From an uncultured Bacteroidales bacterium (GTDB lineage: Bacteria > Bacteroidota > Bacteroidia > Bacteroidales > UBA932), in NCBI GenBank assembly GCA_946549475.1, contig CAMNQO010000092.1:1-6930 (forward strand): DNA of 6,930 bases. The letters are read 5' to 3'. Every line of letters starts with the position of its first letter. Position 1 is the stretch's first letter. This document shows, piece by piece, positions 1-5,614 of the stretch. The position numbers were made by a program, and so were the translations under genes. The notes under the pieces were generated by a model. That model searched no databases and was not told the DNA's origin. It was given only the letters and a program-made list of their open reading frames with translations.

Positions 1-802
1 GGTAGGTGGAAAAGAGTTTTTTCTGCAGGGAGCCTTCCGGCAGGGCGGGGAGGGTGTGCGTGGCGGAAAAATCCCGGCAGGACTCGATGATGGAGACGAT
101 TTCCCCGAGGGTGGCCTTGTGGGTGACGGGGCAGTGGCAGTAGCGGCCGTCCGGGGCGGGCACGACCTCCAGCCCGTCAAATTCGCAGCGATGGGGGGCT
201 CCTTCGAGGGCCAGGAACATCTCGTCGATGAGGTCGTCGATGTACAGGAGTTCCATCTCGACGAGCGGGTCGTTGACCCGGATGGGCAGGTCGCGGGCGA
301 GGTCGTGGCAGAAAGTGGCGACGGCGCTGTTGTAGTGGGGGCGTCCCCATTTCCCGAAAAGATTGGGGAAACGATAGATCAGCACGGGTGCGCCCGTCCG
401 CCGGCCGTATTCGAGGAAGGCGTCTTCCCCGGCTTTCTTGCTCCGGCCGTATTCTGAATCACCGAAACGCCCGCAGAGCGAGGCTTGCTGCGAACTCGAC
501 AGCATCACGGGGGCGCGGTTGCCGCATCGCTCGAGGGTGTCCAGCAGGGTAGATGCGAAGCCGAAGTTGCCGGCGACAAACTCCGCCGGATTCTCCGGAC
601 GGTTGACCCCGGCCAGGTTGAAGACGAAATCCGCCTCCCGGCAGTAACGCTCCAATTCTTCGGCCGACGACCCGAGGTCGTATTCGAAAATATCCCCGAC
701 GGCCACATGCCGCGTGCGGTCCTTGCCGTCCCGGACATTGCGGAGGGCGGCGCACAGATTCTTGCCGACAAATCCTGCGGCTCCGGTGACAAGGATTTTC
801 AT
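1..802 (-). CDS. capF: CapF-type bifunctional sugar-nucleotide reductase/epimerase (3'-truncated by window edge)
   Basis: NAD(P)-dependent enzyme of the UDP-L-FucNAc pathway. In the known family the N-terminal SDR domain reduces a 4-keto-6-deoxy sugar nucleotide and a C-terminal cupin domain epimerises C3; the protein is cytoplasmic. The frame is open from the ATG at 802 to base 2 (267 codons) with no stop or frameshift. Visible features are a Rossmann dinucleotide loop G7-x-x-G10-x-x-G13 right after the start, the FNLAGVNRP segment, a serine run S102-S104 at the catalytic serine position, and the YxxxK pair Y118/K122 (YGRSK). A YRFPNLFGKW segment and an NDP...ELLYIDDL segment follow, as in S. 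aureus CapF. Family members have about 370 residues, so nearly all of the cupin lies off the left edge; the last visible residues (KKLFSTY) are the linker into it. The start ATG overlaps the capE stop as ATGA, implying translational coupling. Identification is by recalled family motifs, not a search. Confidence 0.93.
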   Translation of the reverse strand, partial: MKILVTGAAGFVGKNLCAALRNVRDGKDRTRHVAVGDIFEYDLGSSAEELERYCREADFVFNLAGVNRPENPAEFVAGNFGFASTLLDTLERCGNRAPVMLSSSQQASLCGRFGDSEYGRSKKAGEDAFLEYGRRTGAPVLIYRFPNLFGKWGRPHYNSAVATFCHDLARDLPIRVNDPLVEMELLYIDDLIDEMFLALEGAPHRCEFDGLEVVPAPDGRYCHCPVTHKATLGEIVSIIESCRDFSATHTLPALPEGSLQKKLFSTY

Positions 803-1833
803 TGCTTGGCGAGTTCTTCCCGGATGTATTTGAGCGAGGCGATTTTTTCGACCGTCTCTTCCAGCGAGAGTTGGCGCGTATTCTTCGAGTTAAATTCCGT
901 CAGGGTGTTGCGGCGCCGGTTCCCTTCGGTAAAATACTGGTCGTAATTGAGGCTGCGGTTGTCGGAAGGGACGCGGTAGAAATTTCCCATGTCTTCCGCC
1001 CGGGCACATTCTTCGTTGGTCAGTAAAGTCTCATAGGTCTTTTCTCCATGACGGATGCCGATGACCTTGATGCGTGAGGGATCGGCGCCGAAAATCCGGC
1101 AGACGGCTTCCGCTTGTTCCCGGATGGTGCTGGCGGGGGCTTTCTGGACGAAAATGTCGCCGTTCCTGCCGTTCTCGAACGCAAAGACGACCAGGTCGAT
1201 GGCTTCCTCCAGGCTCATGATGAAGCGGGTCATCGACGGATCCGTGACCGTGACGGGAGCGCCGCTGCGTATCTGCTCGATCCACAGGGGGATGACCGAG
1301 CCTCGGGAACACATCACATTGCCATAACGGGTGCAGCAGATGCGCGTCCGGCCGGACTGCCGGGATTTGGCGACCGCCACTTTTTCTTCCATGGCCTTGG
1401 AGATGCCCATCGCGTTGATGGGGTAGGCGGCTTTGTCGGTGGACAGGCAGATGACCGCCTCCACGCCGGCTTCAATGGCCGCCGTCAGCACATTGTCCGT
1501 GCCGATGATGTTGGTCCGGACGGCCTCCATGGGAAAAAACTCGCAACTGGGCACTTGCTTGAGCGCCGCAGCATGAAAGATCATATCCACGCCGCCCATC
1601 ACGCCCCGGACACTGTCGAGGGAGCGGACATCGCCGATATAGAATTTGATTTTGCCGGCCAGATGGGGCCGGGTGACTTGATAGTGGTGACGCATGTCGT
1701 CCTGCTTCTTCTCATCGCGCGAAAAGATGCGGATTTCCCTGATGTCCGTCGGAAGGAAACGGTCCAGCACGGCATTTCCGAAACTGCCCGTCCCGCCGGT
1801 AATGAGCAATGTTTTTCCTTTAAATATCGACAT
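799..1833 (-). CDS. capE: CapE-type UDP-N-acetylglucosamine 4,6-dehydratase/5-epimerase
   Basis: First enzyme of UDP-L-FucNAc synthesis. In the known family it removes water from UDP-GlcNAc and inverts C5 to give a 4-keto-6-deoxy-L-sugar nucleotide, the precursor passed on to CapF. The 344-residue protein is complete and matches the usual length of about 340. It has the NAD(P) loop GGTGSFG (residues 13-19), SRDEKKQDD (38-46), the HAAALKQVP segment (87-95), the catalytic STDK (131-134) and M142-G-I-S-K146. Methionine in place of the classic YxxxK tyrosine is normal for the CapE/WbpM-like group. TRYGNV (168-173), RHGEK (261-265) and the C-terminal DNRSLNY segment (291-297) also fit. I start at ATG 1833 rather than an in-frame TTG at 1851, because the TTG adds six residues not expected in the family and lies at or upstream of the transcription start predicted from the promoter at 1856-1885. 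It is the first gene of the leftward operon. It is not the retaining dehydratase PseB, whose motif keeps the tyrosine. Confidence 0.95.
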   Translation of the reverse strand: MSIFKGKTLLITGGTGSFGNAVLDRFLPTDIREIRIFSRDEKKQDDMRHHYQVTRPHLAGKIKFYIGDVRSLDSVRGVMGGVDMIFHAAALKQVPSCEFFPMEAVRTNIIGTDNVLTAAIEAGVEAVICLSTDKAAYPINAMGISKAMEEKVAVAKSRQSGRTRICCTRYGNVMCSRGSVIPLWIEQIRSGAPVTVTDPSMTRFIMSLEEAIDLVVFAFENGRNGDIFVQKAPASTIREQAEAVCRIFGADPSRIKVIGIRHGEKTYETLLTNEECARAEDMGNFYRVPSDNRSLNYDQYFTEGNRRRNTLTEFNSKNTRQLSLEETVEKIASLKYIREELAKQ

Positions 1834-1855
1834 TCGCTGTTCTTTTTGCAAGATG

Positions 1856-1885
1856 CAAAGATACCGATTATTTAGGATAAAGCAA
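1856..1885 (-). promoter_or_regulatory. Bacteroidota-type promoter for capE-capF
   Basis: Read on the minus strand, TTG (1885-1883) is followed after exactly 19 nt by TATCTTTG (1863-1856). This matches the known Bacteroidota primary sigma-factor consensus of TTG near -33 and TAnnTTTG near -7. Transcription should start near 1849, giving an inferred leader of only about 15 nt before the capE ATG at 1833. No Shine-Dalgarno sequence lies before that ATG; the leader is A-rich, which is usual in this phylum. Confidence 0.75.
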
Positions 1886-1898
1886 AAATATCATTTTT
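1884..1898. repeat. Short AT-rich inverted repeat between divergent promoters
   Basis: AAAAAT and ATTTTT form a perfect 6-base inverted repeat around the central ATC. It overlaps the last bases of the -33 box of the capE promoter and sits just upstream of the nifJ promoter. It could be a regulator site, a shared UP-like element, or chance in AT-rich DNA. The sequence alone does not decide between these. Confidence 0.3.
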
Positions 1899-1902
1899 AC
1901 GA

Positions 1903-1932
1903 TTCTCTTTCCGGAGAAAATACTTATATTTG
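1903..1932 (+). promoter_or_regulatory. Probable Bacteroidota-type promoter for nifJ
   Basis: TATATTTG at 1925-1932 is a full match to the TAnnTTTG -7 box. At the 19-nt spacing the upstream element is TTC (1903-1905) instead of TTG, so the -33 box is imperfect. Transcription would start near 1938-1940, giving a leader of about 65 nt before the nifJ ATG at 2004. The weak -33 box suggests either an activator or that the -7 box alone suffices. Confidence 0.6.
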
Positions 1933-1938
1933 TGTGGT

Positions 1939-2003
1939 TTTTCCAAAAAGGAGTCCTGCGGTCATTCCGGCGGGGCGGTATATACTATAACAATTATTCA
2001 GAT
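1939..2003 (+). promoter_or_regulatory. 5' leader of nifJ
   Basis: This is the inferred untranslated leader. It begins T- and A-rich, passes through a GC-rich stretch (about 1955-1979), and ends in an AT-rich segment (1979-2003) next to the start codon. An AT-rich, unstructured start region without a Shine-Dalgarno sequence is typical of Bacteroidota initiation. I see no convincing riboswitch, attenuator hairpin or leader-peptide gene in it. Confidence 0.4.
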
Positions 2004-5000
2004 ATGGCTAAAGAAAAAAGATTTACCACCTGTGACGGTAACTGGGCGGCTGCCCACATCGCTTACCTGTTCAGCGAGCATGCCGCCATCTATCCGATCA
2101 CCCCGTCTTCGACGATGGCGGAGTATGTGGACGAGTGGGCTTCGCAGGGTAAGAAAAACCTCTTCGGCGAGGTCGTAAAAGTAACGGAGATGCAGAGCGA
2201 AGGAGGCGCGAGCGGTGCGGTCCACGGATCCTTGCAGGCCGGGGCGCTGACCACCACCTTTACTGCCTCCCAGGGACTCCTTCTGATGATTCCCAACATG
2301 TACAAGATTGCCGGCGAACTTCTTCCCACGGTGTTCCATGTCTCAGCACGGGCCCTGGCGGCGGAGGCTCTTTCCATCTTCGGCGACCACCAGGATGTGA
2401 TGGCCTGCCGCCAGACCGGCTTCGCGATGCTCGCTTCCGCTTCCGTGCAGGAGGCCGAGGACATGGCCGCCGTCGCGCACCTGTCCGCCATCAAGTCCAG
2501 CGTACCTTTCCTGCACTTCTTCGACGGATTCCGCACCTCCCATGAAATCCAGAAGATCGAACTCCTCGACGAAGATGCGCTCAAGGCGATGATCAGCGAG
2601 AAATCGCTGGCTGCTTTCCGCAAGAAAGCCCTGACTCCCGACGCTCCCGTCACCCGTGGTACCGCGCAGAACGGCGACGTCTATTTCCAGGCCCGCGAGG
2701 CCGGCAACCGCTACTATGACGCGGTGCCTGACATCGTCGCCCGCTATATGGGTGAAATCAGCGAACTGACCGGCCGCGACTACCGTCCCTTCGACTATTA
2801 TGGCGACCCGGCCGCCGAGAATGTCATCATCGCGATGGGGTCCGTGACCGAGACCATCAAGGAGACCATCGATTATCTCGAGGCCAAAGGCAAGAAGGTC
2901 GGCGTGCTTATCGTCCGCCTGTACCGTCCTTTCTCCGCCAAATATTTCCTCAAAGCCCTCCCGAAGAGCGTCAAGCGCATCGCCGTGCTCGACCGGACCA
3001 AAGAGCCGGGCGCCGTGGGCGAGCCGCTTTTCGTGGATGTCAAAGCCGTCTTCCAGGGCGTGAAGAACGCTCCGCTCATCGTCGGCGGTCGCTACGGCCT
3101 CTCTTCCAAGGATACTTCTCCCGCTCAGATCGTCGCGGTCTATGAGAATCTTGAAATGGCCGAGCCCAAGAACGATTTCACCATCGGTATCGTGGACGAC
3201 GTGACCTTCAAGAGTCTCCCGATGAAAGAGGAGATCTCCATCGTGAAACCCGGCACCACCGAGTGCAAATTCTTCGGTCTGGGCTCCGACGGTACCGTGG
3301 GTGCCAACAAGAACACCATCAAGATCATCGGCGACCACACCAGCAAATATGCCCAGGGCTATTTTGACTACGACTCCAAGAAGTCCGGCGGCTACACCTG
3401 CTCGCACCTGCGTTTCGGCGACAGTCCCATCAAGGCGCCCTACCTGGTCAGCACCCCCGACTTCGTGGCCTGCCATGTGCCTTCCTACCTTAATAAATAT
3501 AATGTACTCGAAGGCATCAAGGAGAACGGCACCCTGCTGCTCAACAGCCTCTGGGACGAGAAGGAGACCCTCGAGCGCATCCCGGACCATGTGAAGGCCA
3601 TCATCGGCAAGAAACATATCACCCTCTACATCATCAACGCCACCAAGATTGCCGCTGAAATCGGTCTGGGCGGAAGGACCAACACCATCCTCCAGAGCGC
3701 CTTCTTCAAGATCACCGGCATCATTCCTTACGAGGAGGCCGTGACCTATATGAAGAAAGCCATCGACAAGAGTTACGGCAAGAAGGGCGAGAATGTCGTC
3801 AAGATGAACTATGCGGCCGTGGACCGTGGCGGCGAGTACCGGAAAGTGGAAATTCCCGCCGACTGGGCTTCCATCAACGCCAGGTTCGAGAATCCCAACG
3901 CCGGCCGGATGGCTCCCGCCTTCGTCAAGAACATCGCCGATGTCGTCAACGCCCAGCAGGGTGACAAACTCCCGGTCAGCGCGTTTGCCGAAATGGCCGA
4001 CGGTACTATCCCCAGCGGTACTTCCGCCTACGAGAAGAGGGGAGTCGCCGTCAAGGTGCCTTCGTGGAAGCCGGATGTCTGCATCCAGTGCAACACCTGC
4101 GCCTTCGTCTGCCCCCACGCCGCCATCCGTCCTTTCCTGATGACCGCCGAAGAGGCCGCCGCCGCTCCCGCTTCCATCAAGAAAGCCCAAGGCAAGGCCG
4201 TGCTCAAGGACTATACCTTCACGATGCAGGTCTCTCCCGCCGACTGTACCGGTTGCGGCAACTGCGTGGATGTCTGCCCCGCCAAGGAAAAAGCCCTCGA
4301 AATGGTGCCTTACGACAGCGAGACCGTCGAACAGGCCCATTTCAACTACCTCAATACCAAGGTCGGCTACAAGGAGAATGTCGTTTCCAAGACCGCCAAT
4401 GTCAAGAACAGCCAGTTCGCCCAGCCGCTCTTCGAATTCAGCGGCGCCTGCGCGGGCTGCGGCGAGACGCCTTATGTCAAGGCTATCACCCAACTCTTCG
4501 GCGACCACATGATGATTGCCAACGCGACCGGCTGCTCCTCCATCTACGGCGCTTCCTTCCCGGCCTCTCCCTACTGCACCAACGCGGAAGGACACGGCCC
4601 CGCCTGGCAGAACTCCCTCTTCGAGGACAACGCCGAGTTTGGCCTGGGTATGAAACTCGGCTCCGACCGGGCCCGCCAGACCGTGGCGAACCTGATGGAG
4701 AAAGGGCTCTCCTGTGACTGCTGCTCCAGCGAGATCAAAGCCCTCTTCACCCGGTGGCTCGAAAACCGGGGCGATGCGAAGATTACCCGCGAGGTGGCGG
4801 ACGAGCTCGTCCCGAAGATGGAAGAGTGCGGCTGCGACATCTGCAACGCCTTGCTCGAGTACAAGGGCTTCCTGCCCGCCCGCAGCCAGTGGATCTTCGG
4901 CGGTGACGGCTGGGCCTACGATATCGGTTACGGCGGTCTGGACCATGTGCTGGCCAGCGGCGAGAATGTCAATGTCCTCGTGCTTGACACCGAAGTGTAT

Positions 5001-5531
5001 TCCAACACCGGCGGCCAGTCCTCCAAGTCCACCCCGGCCGGCGCCATCGCCAAGTTCGCCGCTTCCGGCAAGAAAATCCGCAAGAAAGACCTCGGTATGA
5101 TGGCGATGAGCTACGGCTACGTCTATGTGGCCCAGGTCGCGATGGGAGCCTCTCCCGCCCAGTTCCTCAATGTCCTCAAAGAGGCTGAGGCCTATGACGG
5201 ACCGTCCCTCATCATCGCTTACGCCCCTTGTATCAACCACGGTCTGAAAGCGGGGATGGGCCTGAGCCAGAAAGAAGAGAAACTGGCCGTCGAATGCGGT
5301 TACTGGCATCTGTATCGCTACAATCCGGCCCTCGAAGGAACTGACAAGAATCCCTTCTCCCTCGATTCCAAAGAGCCCGACTGGAGCAAGTTCCAGGACT
5401 TCCTCAAAGGCGAGGTGCGTTTTGCCTCCCTCTACAAGATGTTCCCGGACAGAGCCGGTGAACTGCTCGCCAAGACCGAAGAGTTTGCCAAACTCCGCCT
5501 CGATACCTACAAACGCCTGGCGGCCAGATAG
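2004..5531 (+). CDS. nifJ: Pyruvate:ferredoxin (flavodoxin) oxidoreductase, single-chain homodimeric type
   Basis: Oxidatively decarboxylates pyruvate with CoA to acetyl-CoA and CO2, reducing ferredoxin or flavodoxin; cytoplasmic, oxygen-sensitive, central to anaerobic fermentation. The 1175 residues contain the full domain series: thiamine-pyrimidine domain I (about 1-245, with YPITPSSTMAEY at 30-41, E66 and R116), domain II (about 270-415), gamma-type domain III (about 425-595), the EKR linker (about 600-685), a two-cluster ferredoxin domain, and thiamine-diphosphate domain VI (about 800-1160). The [4Fe-4S] ligands are C693/C696/C699/C703 and C748/C751/C754/C758; the third cluster uses C816, C819, C844 and C1076. 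GGDG (966-969) with D968 and N1001 form the Mg-diphosphate site. The long C-terminal extension of Desulfovibrio africanus PFOR appears absent. I start at ATG 2004 (MAKEKRF), the family's usual N-terminus; the frame is open 24 codons further up to a GTG at 1932, but that lies inside the -7 box. Single-gene unit ending at its own terminator. Extra cysteines at 904-947 are described as a finding. Confidence 0.97.
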   Translation: MAKEKRFTTCDGNWAAAHIAYLFSEHAAIYPITPSSTMAEYVDEWASQGKKNLFGEVVKVTEMQSEGGASGAVHGSLQAGALTTTFTASQGLLLMIPNMYKIAGELLPTVFHVSARALAAEALSIFGDHQDVMACRQTGFAMLASASVQEAEDMAAVAHLSAIKSSVPFLHFFDGFRTSHEIQKIELLDEDALKAMISEKSLAAFRKKALTPDAPVTRGTAQNGDVYFQAREAGNRYYDAVPDIVARYMGEISELTGRDYRPFDYYGDPAAENVIIAMGSVTETIKETIDYLEAKGKKVGVLIVRLYRPFSAKYFLKALPKSVKRIAVLDRTKEPGAVGEPLFVDVKAVFQGVKNAPLIVGGRYGLSSKDTSPAQIVAVYENLEMAEPKNDFTIGIVDDVTFKSLPMKEEISIVKPGTTECKFFGLGSDGTVGANKNTIKIIGDHTSKYAQGYFDYDSKKSGGYTCSHLRFGDSPIKAPYLVSTPDFVACHVPSYLNKYNVLEGIKENGTLLLNSLWDEKETLERIPDHVKAIIGKKHITLYIINATKIAAEIGLGGRTNTILQSAFFKITGIIPYEEAVTYMKKAIDKSYGKKGENVVKMNYAAVDRGGEYRKVEIPADWASINARFENPNAGRMAPAFVKNIADVVNAQQGDKLPVSAFAEMADGTIPSGTSAYEKRGVAVKVPSWKPDVCIQCNTCAFVCPHAAIRPFLMTAEEAAAAPASIKKAQGKAVLKDYTFTMQVSPADCTGCGNCVDVCPAKEKALEMVPYDSETVEQAHFNYLNTKVGYKENVVSKTANVKNSQFAQPLFEFSGACAGCGETPYVKAITQLFGDHMMIANATGCSSIYGASFPASPYCTNAEGHGPAWQNSLFEDNAEFGLGMKLGSDRARQTVANLMEKGLSCDCCSSEIKALFTRWLENRGDAKITREVADELVPKMEECGCDICNALLEYKGFLPARSQWIFGGDGWAYDIGYGGLDHVLASGENVNVLVLDTEVYSNTGGQSSKSTPAGAIAKFAASGKKIRKKDLGMMAMSYGYVYVAQVAMGASPAQFLNVLKEAEAYDGPSLIIAYAPCINHGLKAGMGLSQKEEKLAVECGYWHLYRYNPALEGTDKNPFSLDSKEPDWSKFQDFLKGEVRFASLYKMFPDRAGELLAKTEEFAKLRLDTYKRLAAR

Positions 5532-5553
5532 GCCCCGTACGGACTTCCTTATC

Positions 5554-5591
5554 AAAAATACCCGGTGTCTCATAAGGCATCGGGTATTTTT
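5554..5591 (-). terminator. Same hairpin acting as terminator for infB
   Basis: Read leftward, the hairpin starts 23 nt after the infB stop and ends in five U. The two wobble pairs of the rightward transcript become A-C mismatches here, so the uninterrupted base-proximal stem is 11 bp (AAAAATACCCG with its complement) with a weaker upper part. It should still work, but less strongly than for nifJ. Its position suggests that infB is the last gene of its operon. Confidence 0.7.
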
Positions 5592-5592
5592 T
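5554..5592 (+). terminator. Rho-independent terminator for nifJ, shared with infB
   Basis: The left arm 5554-5570 pairs with the right arm 5575-5591 as a 17-bp stem: 15 Watson-Crick pairs plus two G-U wobbles (5565/5580 and 5568/5577), closed by the 4-base loop CATA. A run of six T (5587-5592) ends the right arm. The stem begins 22 nt after the nifJ stop. The matching A run on the left arm supplies the U tract for leftward transcripts, so the hairpin can also stop infB. Confidence 0.9.
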
Positions 5593-5614
5593 GAAAGTAC
5601 GGAATCGAGGGCGT

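Noticed and set aside
56..457. 133-codon plus-strand open frame opposite capF
   Set aside because: It is an antisense shadow. The minus-strand frame carries the SDR motifs and continues uninterrupted from 802 to the window edge.
1114..1875. 253-codon plus-strand open frame opposite capE
   Set aside because: It is antisense to a complete, well-recognised enzyme, runs on into the divergent promoter region, and shows no known motif.
1947..1953. Shine-Dalgarno-like AAAGGAG in the nifJ leader
   Set aside because: It lies about 50 nt before the nifJ ATG and has no ATG, GTG or TTG at a usable distance downstream. Only an ATT about 10 nt on could open a tiny 8-codon frame. It is probably chance.
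4064..4717. 217-codon frame overlapping the ferredoxin domain of nifJ
   Set aside because: It is out of frame with nifJ, arginine- and proline-rich as shifted GC-rich frames usually are, and has no start signal of its own.
5532..5614. Possible small RNA between nifJ and infB
   Set aside because: The space is only 83 bases and is almost filled by the terminator hairpin; no promoter-like sequence is seen inside it.
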